Positions 1-8,819 of a stretch of 64,000 bases of DNA are shown here, piece after piece. Position 1 is the stretch's first letter, and each line of letters opens with the position of its first letter. The stretch is from Cytobacillus oceanisediminis (GTDB lineage: Bacteria > Bacillota > Bacilli > Bacillales > Cytobacillaceae): NCBI RefSeq assembly GCF_004366035.1, contig NZ_SOEE01000003.1:62001-126000 (forward strand), read 5' to 3'. The notes beneath the pieces are model-generated. The model searched no databases and had not been told where the DNA came from. It worked only from the letters and a program-made list of their open reading frames with translations. A program made the position numbers and the translations under genes.

Positions 1-2
1 CG

Positions 3-503
3 ATTGCGATTCTCTTAACAAATCGTGTCCATCCATCAAGAAATACAGTTACAACGAATATTGCAAGGCGAGGATTTGCAAGACAAGTAGCAGATTCCAT
101 TCCTGTTGCAATCCCTGGAAAAGGAGATGCCTGGTTCTCAGGATATGGAGATAAAATTCAACATAATTTAACGGCAAAAATGGATCTCGAAGAAGAGGCG
201 GTCCTGTCGTTTGATACCTGGTACAGAACTGAAAACAATGCGGATATGGCCTTTGTAGAGGTCTCAGAGGATGGCGTCAATTGGACACAGGCGGCACAGC
301 CATTAACAGGCAGCAGCATCGATTGGAAAAACGAAAAACTAACGATTCCTGCAGAAACCTCCCACATTCGATTCCGATACCAGACAGACAGTACAGTAAA
401 CGGAAGAGGCTGGTATGTTGATAATGTAAAACTCAGGCTTTCAGATGGCCAAACAGTGACACCTGCCTTCTCAGGAAACGGGTGGAAAAAAAGAAATTAC
501 TAG
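3..503 (+). CDS. Serine hydrolase (beta-lactamase family), C-terminal part, with an added beta-sandwich domain
   Basis: This frame is open from the left edge, so only the C-terminus of the protein is present (about 166 residues). The first residues read ILLTNRVHPSRN, the typical end of a class C beta-lactamase-type serine hydrolase. A second domain follows that resembles the MAM-like/immune-inhibitor-A C-terminal beta-sandwich: VLSFDTWY, then VEVSEDGVNW, then GRGWYVDNVKL. In Bacillus subtilis a beta-lactamase-family amidase (AmiE/YbbE) lies directly beside nagZ and namZ, and the order here matches. The added domain probably binds wall or sugar; that is inference. The active-site serine lies outside the window. 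Confidence 0.7.
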   Translation: MAILLTNRVHPSRNTVTTNIARRGFARQVADSIPVAIPGKGDAWFSGYGDKIQHNLTAKMDLEEEAVLSFDTWYRTENNADMAFVEVSEDGVNWTQAAQPLTGSSIDWKNEKLTIPAETSHIRFRYQTDSTVNGRGWYVDNVKLRLSDGQTVTPAFSGNGWKKRNY

Positions 504-572
504 CATTCGATTTTTTAGTGAAAAGTAAGCTTAAGTGCATATGAAATAAATGCAGTAAGGACGGTGGAAGAA

Positions 573-2687
573 ATGGTTAAAGCCCGTAAATTAATGTTCA
601 TTTCCCTTCTCGCAATTACACTTGCCGTTTCACAGTTATGGATCGGAGGAACCTTGAAGCAAGCATCTGCAGAAAGTGCAGCAAAGGATTTAATCATCCT
701 TCAGAATGTGCCTGAAGTCAGCACAGAGAATAGTGGAGATGCATTTCAATTAAAGGCGCTTCATGTATATAAAGAAGGACATTTCATGGGAGTTTCAGAT
801 GGTGTGAAATGGAAATCTTCAAATAAAAATGTTGCAGCAGTTGATCAGGCTGGGAATATCACCTTAATGGGGAAGCCCGGAAAAACATTCATTAGTGTAA
901 CAGACGGAGTATATAAGGACCGTATTGCACTTCAAATAAAACCTGATGGCAAAAAGCACAGCAATAGCAAGCCAGTTTTTAAAGTGAAAATCATTAAGGA
1001 GCATGGGAAACGGTATGATCTCATTAGCCGAGCAGTGAAAAACATGTCCATTGAAGAGAAGGTCGGCCAGATGCTGATGCCTGATTTCCGCACCTGGAAG
1101 GGACAAAATGTCACTGAAATGCTGCCGGAAATTGAGAAGCTGGTAAAAGAATATCATCTTGGAGGGGTCATTTTATTCCGTGAAAATGTAGTGACAACAG
1201 AACAGACAGCCACACTGGTTTCAGACTATCAGAAAGCTGCCGATAAATTCGGCTTATTGATGACGATTGACCAGGAAGGCGGAATTGTTACACGTCTTCA
1301 ATCAGGAACGGACATGCCTGGCAATATGGCATTAGGAGCTGCCCGTTCTGAGGAAATTTCCCGAAAGGTAGGCAAGGCGATTGGAGAGGAACTTGCATCA
1401 CTAGGCATTAATATGAACTTTGCACCTGTCATGGATGTAAATAATAATCCCGACAATCCGGTAATTGGCGTTCGTTCATTTGGTGAGGACCCGCAGCTTG
1501 TCGCTGACATGGGTGTTGCTTATACCGAAGGATTGCAATCAGCTGGTGTTGCCGCTACTGCAAAGCATTTTCCCGGACATGGAGATACAGCAGTAGACTC
1601 ACATCTTGGATTGCCTGAAGTACCACATGACAAAGAACGTCTAAAAAAAGTTGAATTGTACCCTTTTCAAAAGGGAATGGAAGCAGGGATTGATGCGATC
1701 ATGACAGCACATGTTACCTTCCCTAAGATTGATGATACAAAAGCAATCTCGAAAAAAACGGGTGAAAAAATTGCAGTTCCGGCCACTCTTTCCCATAAAG
1801 TGCTGACAGAACTTATGAGGGAAGAAATGGGCTATGAGGGTGTCATTACAACAGACGCAATGAATATGAATGCCATCGCGGAACATTTTGGACCAGTTGA
1901 CGCGGCTATTCGGGCAGTTAAAGCTGGAACAGATATTGTGCTAATGCCTGTTGGACTTCAAGAAGTTGCGGAGGGGCTATTGAATGCTGTGGAGAATGGA
2001 GAAATATCAGAAAAACGCATTGAATCATCAGTTGAACGCATTTTAATTCTGAAAATTAAGCGGGGAATAATTAAAGAAGAGACACCACAGCCGATTGATG
2101 AAAAAATTGCAAACGCACGTGAGATTGTTGGATCAGAAGAACATAAACAAATAGAAAAAGAAGCAGCTGAACGTTCAGTCACATTGGTTAAAAATGAAAG
2201 AGATGCACTGCCGTTACAATTATCTGCTGAAGATAAAATTGTCGTTGTCGGCAATACGTATATTGCAGACTTAAAGAACGCAATCACCAAGTTTCATGCA
2301 AACACAACGGTCATCCAGACCTCAAGCTTTGCATTAACGGAAGAACAAAAGCAGCAAATCAGGAATGCCAGTGCAGTTATTGTGGGCTCCTATACGTTTA
2401 ATGTTTCAGGCCGCTCACCGGACAGCGCTCAGATGAAAATGGTTAATTCCATCATTGCGGAATCAGAAGCTCCAGTCATTTCGGTTGGCATCCGTAACCC
2501 ATATGACATCATGGCTTATCCGGAAGTTGATGCCTACATTGCACAATACGGATTCAGGACGGCAAGCTTTGATGCATCTGCAGGAGTTGTTTTTGGCCAG
2601 GTAAATCCTTCAGGTAAATTGCCTGTAACAATTCCGGGTACAGATGGCAGTATATTATATGAATTTGGCCATGGATTGAGCTATTAG
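573..2687 (+). CDS. nagZ: Beta-N-acetylhexosaminidase NagZ, exported, with N-terminal Ig-like domain
   Basis: This is a family 3 glycoside hydrolase of 704 aa that removes terminal GlcNAc from peptidoglycan fragments outside the cell. The signal peptide ends near ASAES. Residues about 30-125 form a BIG2/Ig-like domain (SDGVKWKSSNKNVAAVD). The GH3 barrel follows: IDQEGGIVTRL, then KHFPGHGDTAVDSH near residue 330 (the NagZ His/Asp loop), then TTDAMNMNAI near 427 with the nucleophilic Asp. A C-terminal GH3 second domain ends at GHGLSY. I prefer ATG 573 over GTG 564 because the GTG has almost no spacing to AAGGA, while ATG 573 has GGTGG five bases upstream. namZ follows, so both exo-hydrolases of the muropeptide recycling route are adjacent. 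Confidence 0.93.
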   Translation: MVKARKLMFISLLAITLAVSQLWIGGTLKQASAESAAKDLIILQNVPEVSTENSGDAFQLKALHVYKEGHFMGVSDGVKWKSSNKNVAAVDQAGNITLMGKPGKTFISVTDGVYKDRIALQIKPDGKKHSNSKPVFKVKIIKEHGKRYDLISRAVKNMSIEEKVGQMLMPDFRTWKGQNVTEMLPEIEKLVKEYHLGGVILFRENVVTTEQTATLVSDYQKAADKFGLLMTIDQEGGIVTRLQSGTDMPGNMALGAARSEEISRKVGKAIGEELASLGINMNFAPVMDVNNNPDNPVIGVRSFGEDPQLVADMGVAYTEGLQSAGVAATAKHFPGHGDTAVDSHLGLPEVPHDKERLKKVELYPFQKGMEAGIDAIMTAHVTFPKIDDTKAISKKTGEKIAVPATLSHKVLTELMREEMGYEGVITTDAMNMNAIAEHFGPVDAAIRAVKAGTDIVLMPVGLQEVAEGLLNAVENGEISEKRIESSVERILILKIKRGIIKEETPQPIDEKIANAREIVGSEEHKQIEKEAAERSVTLVKNERDALPLQLSAEDKIVVVGNTYIADLKNAITKFHANTTVIQTSSFALTEEQKQQIRNASAVIVGSYTFNVSGRSPDSAQMKMVNSIIAESEAPVISVGIRNPYDIMAYPEVDAYIAQYGFRTASFDASAGVVFGQVNPSGKLPVTIPGTDGSILYEFGHGLSY

Positions 2688-2775
2688 GCACTCTGCTATT
2701 TATGAATAGGAGAGGGTACAGGAAGCCTAAGGGATTTGAGCGTACCTTCAATCTTAAGAATTTGAGAATTGTCTT

Positions 2776-2820
2776 GCTCCAGGGCCTTCCCCCTCGAGGT
2801 TTAGGGGGTGGGCAGGGAGC
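2776..2820 (+). repeat. Strong hairpin in the nagZ-namZ spacer
   Basis: The 164-bp spacer holds an imperfect inverted repeat: GCTCC (2776-2780) pairs with GGAGC (2816-2820), and CCCCCT (2789-2794) with AGGGGG (2803-2808). It is more GC-rich than its surroundings and has no T-tract, so it is not a classic terminator. It could be a degenerate dispersed repeat or an mRNA-processing/stability stem between two co-transcribed genes. Confidence 0.5.
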
Positions 2821-2851
2821 TTCCGCTTTTCTGATCAAGGAGGGAATATAT

Positions 2852-4111
2852 ATGAAGAAATGGTTTATGGGATTTTTGACAATGATTCTCGTACTTTCTT
2901 CTTTAACAGTTGTGCTTGCAGATAACGGCAATGGCAAAGGAAAAGGCAAGAAAAAGAAATTCGAGCTTGGAGTTGAAGTTCTTTTAGATGATAAGAAGGA
3001 TCTCATAGAAGGGAAAAGAGTGGGCTTAATCACAAACCCGACTGGGGTAGACCAGAATTTAAACAGCATTGTCGATATTCTGCACAATGATCCCGATGTG
3101 GAGTTAACAGCTTTATATGGCCCGGAACATGGAGTACGCGGAAGTGCACAGGCGGGAGAATACGTTGAGTATTATATCGATGAAAAGACAGGGCTTCCTG
3201 TTTACAGCTTATACGGAAAAACCAAAAAGCCTACACCTGAAATGCTGGAAAATATAGACGTGCTTCTGTTTGATATCCAGGATGTTGGAACACGTTTTTA
3301 CACGTATATTTACACAATGGCATATGCGATGGAAGCAGCAAAAGAAAACAATATCCCTTTTATCGTGCTGGACAGGCCAAACCCTCAAGGTGGAACAAAG
3401 GTTGAAGGACCAGTCCTCGATATGAAGTATTCCTCATTTGTGGGGAATTATTCGATCCCGCTCCGGCATGGGATGACTGTAGGTGAACTGGCCGAATTAT
3501 TCAATGATGAGTTCGAAATTGGTGCAGATTTAACTGTTGTCAAAATGAATGGCTGGAAGCGAAATATGTATTATGATGACACCAGCCTTCCGTTTGTCAT
3601 GCCGTCTCCAAATATGCCCACTTTAGAAACTGCTTTAGTATATCCGGGAGCTGCATTGATTGAAGGGACGAATGTTTCTGAGGGGCGCGGAACAACGAAG
3701 CCGTTTGAATTAATTGGAGCACCATTTATAAACTCTGATGAATTGGCTGGACATTTGAACAGTCTGAATCTTCCAGGGGTAACCTTCAGAGCTGCTTCGT
3801 TTACACCAAGCTTCTCTAAGCATGCAGGACAGCTTTCCCATGGGATTCAGATTCATGTTACACATCGCGATGCATTCAAGCCTGTCGAGACCGGACTTCA
3901 TATTGTAAAGGCGATCCATGATATGTATCCGGAAGACTTCGAATTCCGTGCAGAGAACAGTGCAGGGATTTCATTCTTTGACAATCTGATGGGCAATGGC
4001 TGGGTCCGTGAAGACATTGAGGAAGGGAAGCCAGTTGAAGAAATCTCCTCCAAATGGCAGAAAGAATTAAAACAATTCAAAAAGACACGTGAGGAATATT
4101 TACTCTATTAA
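2852..4111 (+). CDS. namZ: Exo-beta-N-acetylmuramidase NamZ (DUF1343), exported
   Basis: The protein of 419 aa belongs to the DUF1343/YbbC family, shown in B. subtilis to release MurNAc from the non-reducing end of glycans. ATG 2852 follows AAGGAGGG at a good distance; the frame is open further upstream, but that stretch lies in the hairpin-bearing spacer. A signal peptide of about 25 residues is followed by a Gly/Lys-rich linker (NGNGKGKGKKKK). Family motifs include LITNPTGVD, LYGPEHGVRG, FDIQDVGTRFYTY, DRPNPQGG and SEGRGTTKPFE. The length matches the family (about 410-420 aa). With NagZ it strips muropeptides to monosaccharides outside the cell. Confidence 0.93.
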   Translation: MKKWFMGFLTMILVLSSLTVVLADNGNGKGKGKKKKFELGVEVLLDDKKDLIEGKRVGLITNPTGVDQNLNSIVDILHNDPDVELTALYGPEHGVRGSAQAGEYVEYYIDEKTGLPVYSLYGKTKKPTPEMLENIDVLLFDIQDVGTRFYTYIYTMAYAMEAAKENNIPFIVLDRPNPQGGTKVEGPVLDMKYSSFVGNYSIPLRHGMTVGELAELFNDEFEIGADLTVVKMNGWKRNMYYDDTSLPFVMPSPNMPTLETALVYPGAALIEGTNVSEGRGTTKPFELIGAPFINSDELAGHLNSLNLPGVTFRAASFTPSFSKHAGQLSHGIQIHVTHRDAFKPVETGLHIVKAIHDMYPEDFEFRAENSAGISFFDNLMGNGWVREDIEEGKPVEEISSKWQKELKQFKKTREEYLLY

Positions 4112-4120
4112 ACTCGAGGA

Positions 4121-4158
4121 AAGAACTTGGCGGCAAAATGCCCCAGGTTCTTTTTTTA
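4121..4158 (+). terminator. Rho-independent terminator after namZ
   Basis: AAGAACTTGG pairs with CCAGGTTCTT around a short loop and is followed by a T-run. It separates the nagZ-namZ unit from the PTS gene. Confidence 0.85.
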
Positions 4159-4256
4159 TTATATGGCGGGTCGGCATAATACTGATGGTGCCTGGTACTG
4201 AATTATAAAGCCTGTTCATATTATGTAATAATCCATGCAGAAAGAGGTGTGTAAAA

Positions 4257-5633
4257 ATGTTGGGGTTTTTACAAAGGATTGGCAAGTCTTTAATGCTGCC
4301 GATTGCAGTCATGCCTGCTGCTGCACTTTTGCTTAGGCTGGGACAGGATGATCTTTTAGGCATTCCGTTTATATCTGCAGCCGGGAATGCTGTGTTTGGA
4401 CATTTGGCTCTCTTGTTTGCCATCGGGATTGCCATCGGTTTTTCTAAGGATGGCAGCGGGGCCGCTGCCCTCGCAGGTGCAGTGGGTTATTTTGTGCTGA
4501 CTGAAGGTGCCGCGGCGATAAACGAAACGGTCAATATGGGTGTTTTTGGGGGAATCATTTCCGGTATTATTGCAGGGCTATTATACAATAAATATCATGA
4601 TATTAGGCTGCCGGAATGGCTTGGTTTCTTTGGAGGAAAACGGTTTGTGCCAATTATCACATCACTTGTAATGATTGTTATTGCATTTTTGTTCGGGTAT
4701 GTGTGGCCTCCGGTCCAGGCAGGCATTAACGGTGTGGGCGATTGGATTATTGGTGCAGGTGCCGCAGGTGTTGGAGTCTTCGGATTCCTCAACCGATTAT
4801 TAATCCCAGTTGGGCTCCATCATATTTTGAACACGCTTGTCTGGTTTGAGTTTGGGGAATTTACTAATGCAGCCGGTGATGTCATTAAAGGTGACTTATG
4901 GCGCTTCCTTGCAAAAGATCCATCTGCAGGAATTTTCATGACAGGATTCTTCCCGATCATGATGTTTGGTCTGCCGGGTGCTGCTTTTGCCATGGTTGCA
5001 GCAGCTAAAAAGGAAAGAAGGAAAGCAGTGGCAGGTGCAATGGCAGGACTTGCATTTACTTCCTTCCTGACCGGTATTACAGAACCGATTGAATTCTTAT
5101 TTATGTTCTTATCACCGGTACTATATTTTATACATGCTATTTTAACGGGTTTGGTTATGTCCATCTCCTATGCGCTGGATATTCACCATGGTTTCGGGTT
5201 CTCAGCAGGCGCCCTGGATTATTTTCTAAACTTCGGCATTGCCCAGAAGCCAGTACTGCTTGCTGGAATTGGTCTCCTCTATGGTCTGCTGTATTTTGTG
5301 GTTTTCTATTTCCTAATCAAGAAACTGGATTTAAAAACGCCGGGAAGGGAAGATGAAATTGAAGGTGAATTTGAAGGGAATTTCGCTATAAAAGGCAACT
5401 ATGCTGAAGCTGCTGATGCTTATCTGGAGGCTTTGGGCGGCAGAGAAAATCTTGAAGAAATCGATAATTGTGTAACCCGCCTTCGTTTAAAGGTAAAAGA
5501 TATAGCCCTGATTGATGAAGGGCATTTAAAACAGCTGGGGGCAAAAGGGGTAATAAAGCTCAGCAAAACCAGTCTTCAGGTTATTGTTGGAACGGATGTT
5601 GAATTTCTGGCAAATGAATTGAAAAAGAAGTAA
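4257..5633 (+). CDS. nagP: PTS transporter subunit IICB, N-acetylglucosamine type
   Basis: This membrane sugar permease of the glucose/GlcNAc PTS family takes up and phosphorylates N-acetylglucosamine. Residues 1-360 are the IIC domain with about ten hydrophobic segments and the motifs PIAVMPAAALLLRLG, GITEPIEFLFMF and DIHHGFGFSAG. A linker leads to a C-terminal IIB domain with the phospho-cysteine in NCVTRLRL near residue 405. There is no IIA domain, so it must use a IIA from another protein. The length (458 aa) fits B. subtilis NagP. It sits beside nagZ/namZ, which would generate its substrate. MurNAc transport is an alternative; the IIC-IIB order argues for NagP over MurP (IIB-IIC). Confidence 0.85.
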   Translation: MLGFLQRIGKSLMLPIAVMPAAALLLRLGQDDLLGIPFISAAGNAVFGHLALLFAIGIAIGFSKDGSGAAALAGAVGYFVLTEGAAAINETVNMGVFGGIISGIIAGLLYNKYHDIRLPEWLGFFGGKRFVPIITSLVMIVIAFLFGYVWPPVQAGINGVGDWIIGAGAAGVGVFGFLNRLLIPVGLHHILNTLVWFEFGEFTNAAGDVIKGDLWRFLAKDPSAGIFMTGFFPIMMFGLPGAAFAMVAAAKKERRKAVAGAMAGLAFTSFLTGITEPIEFLFMFLSPVLYFIHAILTGLVMSISYALDIHHGFGFSAGALDYFLNFGIAQKPVLLAGIGLLYGLLYFVVFYFLIKKLDLKTPGREDEIEGEFEGNFAIKGNYAEAADAYLEALGGRENLEEIDNCVTRLRLKVKDIALIDEGHLKQLGAKGVIKLSKTSLQVIVGTDVEFLANELKKK

Positions 5634-5640
5634 ATGATAG

Positions 5641-5672
5641 GCTGGCTCTCTGTCACGGGGGCCAGCTTTTGT
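5641..5672 (+). terminator. Terminator after nagP
   Basis: GCTGGC (5641-5646) pairs with GCCAGC (5661-5666), followed by a short T-run. Confidence 0.75.
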
Positions 5673-5910
5673 TACATATAGTTATATAGTTTTACATGAA
5701 TGCCTCAAACTCCCCTTAGAACTGATGAAAAAATCATAATTCTAATAGCTTCGCAGTAAAATTTTAAATATTTATATGATGGCCCTTTTTTCGAAAGTGT
5801 TATCCCCCATGGAATAGCGCCCTTTTTTTTCAGTACAGGATAGTAGTTTAAGCATGTCCAAATCTTAAACATAACATGTCTACGTAAGGGTTCCCTTGCT
5901 AAATGACTTT
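5673..5910. other. AT-rich spacer upstream of the 46-aa small gene
   Basis: This spacer has no open frame of convincing quality. It contains two T-runs (around 5787 and 5821) but no matching stems that I trust. It must carry the promoter of the small gene at 5928; I could not pick a convincing -35/-10 pair. Confidence 0.4.
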
Positions 5911-5927
5911 AAAGGGGGGATATCATC

Positions 5928-6068
5928 ATGGTAGAACCATTAACGGTGTTAATTGTCATTCTTTTAGCCGTTGTATTGCTTTTGGCAAGTATTCTCGTAC
6001 CTTCAGCAGAAGGTGCCATCGTGGAGGCTATTTGCAGCCTTTTGGGATGCTCCGCAAATGACGCTTAA
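5928..6068 (+). CDS. Small single-pass membrane protein of 46 aa, unknown
   Basis: The ATG sits 7 bases after a strong AAAGGGGGGA ribosome binding site and the gene is followed immediately by its own terminator, so the unit looks real despite its size. The protein starts MVEPLTVLIVI, has one very hydrophobic segment (residues about 4-25), and ends with a short tail holding two cysteines spaced as CSLLGC plus a few acidic residues. There is no signal-cleavage or lipobox pattern. I do not recognise the family. A regulatory membrane peptide, a toxin-like peptide or a bacteriocin-like peptide are all possible; none is shown. Confidence 0.7.
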   Translation: MVEPLTVLIVILLAVVLLLASILVPSAEGAIVEAICSLLGCSANDA

Positions 6069-6080
6069 AGCCAAATTACA

Positions 6081-6107
6081 AAAACCCTGGAATATTTCCA
6101 GGGTTTT
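6081..6107 (+). terminator. Terminator of the 46-aa gene
   Basis: AAAACCCTGG pairs with CCAGGGTTTT around AATATTT, a near-perfect stem with flanking A and T runs. It could work on both strands. Confidence 0.9.
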
Positions 6108-6215
6108 TCATATAAAAAAAATCCATAAAATCTTTTAATCTTGTATGTTTGTCTATTCCAAATATAGTGCAGTTTCATAGAATAGTGAGTGAAAACGAAG
6201 AAGGACGGGATAAAT

Positions 6216-6671
6216 ATGGAGGAAAATAAACCAGAACAGCAGAATTCATCTGAAAAACCGGCAAACATTCCAAATGGTTATAATTCTGATGCTGTAGAAA
6301 AACTAGCAGCAACCTTACTGAAGGATAAAAATAATATCAATTTCGGATCTTTATTTAAAATGGCCAATAAGATTTTGAAGGATGATTCCCTTATGGGACT
6401 GGTCGCAGAAATCTCCCAAAAGCCGCCTGAAGATAAAGATGGAGCAGATATCGAAGAGATTCCAGACACCGAAAATAGTGAACTCGTTTCCTTGCAAAAA
6501 GAAATGGAGGCAATAAGGTCCGAATTAAAAACAACCCGAAAAGAGGTAGCTGAATTAAAGAAACAGAACGCTTCCCTCTTAAGCCTCTATTTAAAAGTAC
6601 TCAATGCAGCAAACAATGATTTTAAAAAAGGTATTGGGCTTATATCAGGATTAAGCAAATTATTAAAATAG
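6216..6671 (+). CDS. Coiled-coil protein of unknown function
   Basis: The protein has 151 aa. ATG 6216 is preferred over GTG 6189 because AAGGACGGGA lies just upstream of it. The N-terminus is polar and disordered-looking (MEENKPEQQNSSEKP), the middle has a short helical region, and residues about 95-130 form a coiled coil (EMEAIRSELKTTRKEVAELKKQ). There is no signal peptide or membrane segment. It has its own terminator. I do not recognise the family; a scaffold or adaptor role is a guess only. Confidence 0.75.
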   Translation: MEENKPEQQNSSEKPANIPNGYNSDAVEKLAATLLKDKNNINFGSLFKMANKILKDDSLMGLVAEISQKPPEDKDGADIEEIPDTENSELVSLQKEMEAIRSELKTTRKEVAELKKQNASLLSLYLKVLNAANNDFKKGIGLISGLSKLLK

Positions 6672-6680
6672 AGACTTAAG

Positions 6681-6709
6681 GCATTACTTTTACGAGTAAT
6701 GCTTTTTTT
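6681..6709 (+). terminator. Terminator after the coiled-coil gene
   Basis: GCATTAC (6681-6687) pairs with GTAATGC (6696-6702), followed by seven T. Confidence 0.9.
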
Positions 6710-6783
6710 CTGGCACAAAACCAGACCGGCATGCCATAAATCCTTAGGATAGAAAGAAAAACATTGGAAAGACGGCGGCCCAT

Positions 6784-7125
6784 TTGAAAGAAATAACAGG
6801 AAGGCTAGCTCAGCAGCAGCTGGATACTTATAACCAGCAGAACATTGATGAATTTTTGGGGGTATATAGTGATAATGTAACAGTTATAACATTCCCTGGG
6901 GACGAGGTTATGTATAGGGGAAAAGAAAAAATGGGGGAGAGGTACAGCCAGCTTTTTAAAAACAATCCTAATCAGCATGCTGAGCTGATTTCCAGAATGG
7001 TAAAAGGAAATATAGTGATTGATTATGAATATGTTACTGGAAGGGCGAACGGACAGTCTATTTATGCAATAGCGATGTATGAAATTAAAGAAGATAAAAT
7101 TCAAAAAGTCTGGTTTGTAAAATAA
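6784..7125 (+). CDS. NTF2/SnoaL-like domain protein
   Basis: The protein has 113 aa with the small cone-like fold signature of the SnoaL/steroid-isomerase superfamily: a helical start (QQQLDTYNQQNIDEFLGVYSDNVTV), a MYRGKEKM turn, then long strands ending in YEIKEDKIQKVWFVK. The start is TTG at 6784 with only a weak GGAAAGACGG upstream. Members either isomerise or hydrolyse small substrates or serve as ligand-binding domains; the substrate cannot be read here. It stands alone. Confidence 0.75.
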   Translation: MKEITGRLAQQQLDTYNQQNIDEFLGVYSDNVTVITFPGDEVMYRGKEKMGERYSQLFKNNPNQHAELISRMVKGNIVIDYEYVTGRANGQSIYAIAMYEIKEDKIQKVWFVK

Positions 7126-7251
7126 AATAGTGTTAATTAAAAAATTTCGTAATCCGATTAAAAAAGTATTGTGCTATGCAGGAAAATCATTGATAATTTT
7201 TTAAAGATAGAGTGAAACTCATCTATACATTTTCTGATGAGGGGGAGTATA

Positions 7252-8127
7252 TTGAAAATTCGTGTATCCGCTGTGCAGTATCATCTGCACACCATTCGTT
7301 CATTTGAAGAGTTTGCCAGTCAATGTGAGCATTACATTAAAACTGCCCAGGAGTTCGGATCGGAGTTTGTCTTATTTCCTGAATTTTTTACCACACAGCT
7401 TTTGTCCATAGGAAGCGAGCAGGGGACAAGTCTGACGATTAATGAATTGCCTGGTTTTACAGAGCAGTATAAAATGCTATTTTCCAATTTTGCTAAAGAT
7501 ACAAAAATGCATATAATCGGCGGTACACACGTTATTAACAGAGATGGCCGCCTTTACAATGCCGCTCATTTATTTTATCCGGATGGGCGGATCGAAGAAC
7601 AGGCTAAACTGCATATCACTCCTACTGAAGTCCATGAGTGGAATATGTCACCTGGCGAAGGCCTCCGAGTATTCGATACAGATAAAGGCAGAATAGCCAT
7701 TCTGACATGCTATGATATTGAGTTTCCGGAAATCGTCCGTATGGCAAAAGCAAAAGGAGCAGATGTTATTTTCTGTCCTTCCTGCACAGACGACCGGCAT
7801 GGTTTCCACCGTGTCCGCTATACAAGCCATGCAAGAGCTATTGAGAATCAGGTTTATGTTGTGGTCACAGGAACAATCGGTTCCCTGCCTACTGTCGACT
7901 TTATGCGTGCCAATATCGGCCAGGCAGCCGTCATTACACCGAATGATATTCCATTTCCGCCAAAGGGGATTATGGTGGAAGGCGAGTTGAATGACGATAT
8001 GATTGTGACTGCCGATCTTGACCTTAGCCTTTTATATGAAGTACGCGAACGCGGTTCTGTTACGACTTGGCGCGACCGCAGAACTGATTTGTATGTAGAC
8101 TGGGAAAAAGAAAATATCGAAGGATGA
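7252..8127 (+). CDS. Carbon-nitrogen hydrolase (nitrilase superfamily)
   Basis: The protein has 291 aa with the Glu-Lys-Cys triad visible: Glu in LFPEFF, Lys in AKLHITPTE, Cys in LTCYDIEFPE. TTG 7252 is the likely start, as AGGGGG lies six bases upstream; ATG 7237 overlaps that site. The two GNAT genes follow at gaps of 3 and 20 bases, which indicates an operon. In B. subtilis YhcX a GNAT domain and a nitrilase domain are fused in one protein; here they are separate, which suggests the enzyme and the acetyltransferase act together. The substrate (amide or N-carbamoyl compound) is unknown. Confidence 0.88.
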   Translation: MKIRVSAVQYHLHTIRSFEEFASQCEHYIKTAQEFGSEFVLFPEFFTTQLLSIGSEQGTSLTINELPGFTEQYKMLFSNFAKDTKMHIIGGTHVINRDGRLYNAAHLFYPDGRIEEQAKLHITPTEVHEWNMSPGEGLRVFDTDKGRIAILTCYDIEFPEIVRMAKAKGADVIFCPSCTDDRHGFHRVRYTSHARAIENQVYVVVTGTIGSLPTVDFMRANIGQAAVITPNDIPFPPKGIMVEGELNDDMIVTADLDLSLLYEVRERGSVTTWRDRRTDLYVDWEKENIEG

Positions 8128-8130
8128 AAA

Positions 8131-8799
8131 ATGGCATATAGAAGCGAATTTTATGTGTTTGACGGGGATAAGCCGGTGCCAGCTGTAATCAGGAATTACA
8201 CTAAAGCGGATTTTGATCAGTTAATTGACATTCAGGCAGAATGCTTTCCGCCGCCTTTTCCTTCAGATTTATGGTGGAATAAGGAGCAATTAACTAACCA
8301 TGTGGAACTCTTTCCGGATGGCGCACTATGCATCGAGGTTGAAGGAGTATTAGCAGGGTCTTTAACCGGGCTGATTGTTGATTTTGATCCCTCACACCCA
8401 GAACATACATGGGAAGAAATAACCGATAGCGGATATATTCGCAATCATAGTCCTCATGGCAAAACATTATATATTGTTGATATAAGTGTCCGCCCCAAGT
8501 TCCGAAAACTTGGGCTGGGCAAATTAATGATGCAGGCTATGTATCAGGTTGTCATAAGCCTGGGTCTCGATCGCTTGCTTGGAGGGGGGCGAATGCCTGG
8601 CTACCATAAATTCGCCCATGATTTGTCTGCCCAGGAATATCTTCAGCAATTGATCGATGGGAGAAAGAAAGATCCGGTTATCACATTTTTGCTAAGGTGC
8701 GGCCGAACTCCGCTTACTGTTGCAGAAAATTATTTAGAAGATGAAGAGTCACTTAATTACGGTGCCTTAATGGAGTGGAAGAATCCATTTAAGGTTTAA
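8131..8799 (+). CDS. GNAT family N-acetyltransferase (partner of the nitrilase)
   Basis: The protein has 222 aa. The acetyl-CoA loop is seen in IVDISVRPKFRKLGLGKLMM (the RxxGLG variant of motif A). The N-terminal part carries RNYTKADFDQLIDIQAECFP. The C-terminal region, with GRMPGYHKFA, resembles the GNAT half of YhcX-type GNAT/nitrilase fusion proteins. It begins three bases after the nitrilase stop and is surely co-transcribed. The substrate is unknown. Confidence 0.85.
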   Translation: MAYRSEFYVFDGDKPVPAVIRNYTKADFDQLIDIQAECFPPPFPSDLWWNKEQLTNHVELFPDGALCIEVEGVLAGSLTGLIVDFDPSHPEHTWEEITDSGYIRNHSPHGKTLYIVDISVRPKFRKLGLGKLMMQAMYQVVISLGLDRLLGGGRMPGYHKFAHDLSAQEYLQQLIDGRKKDPVITFLLRCGRTPLTVAENYLEDEESLNYGALMEWKNPFKV

Positions 8800-8819
8800 G
8801 CGGCAAAGGAGATAGTACA

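Noticed and set aside
2554..3087. Minus-strand open frame of 177 codons across the nagZ end and namZ start
   Set aside because: It runs antisense to two well-supported genes and has no ribosome binding site; composition is typical of a shadow frame.
4160..4256. A NagR-type operator before nagP
   Set aside because: I looked for the inverted repeat expected for NagR/YvoA sites and found no convincing match.
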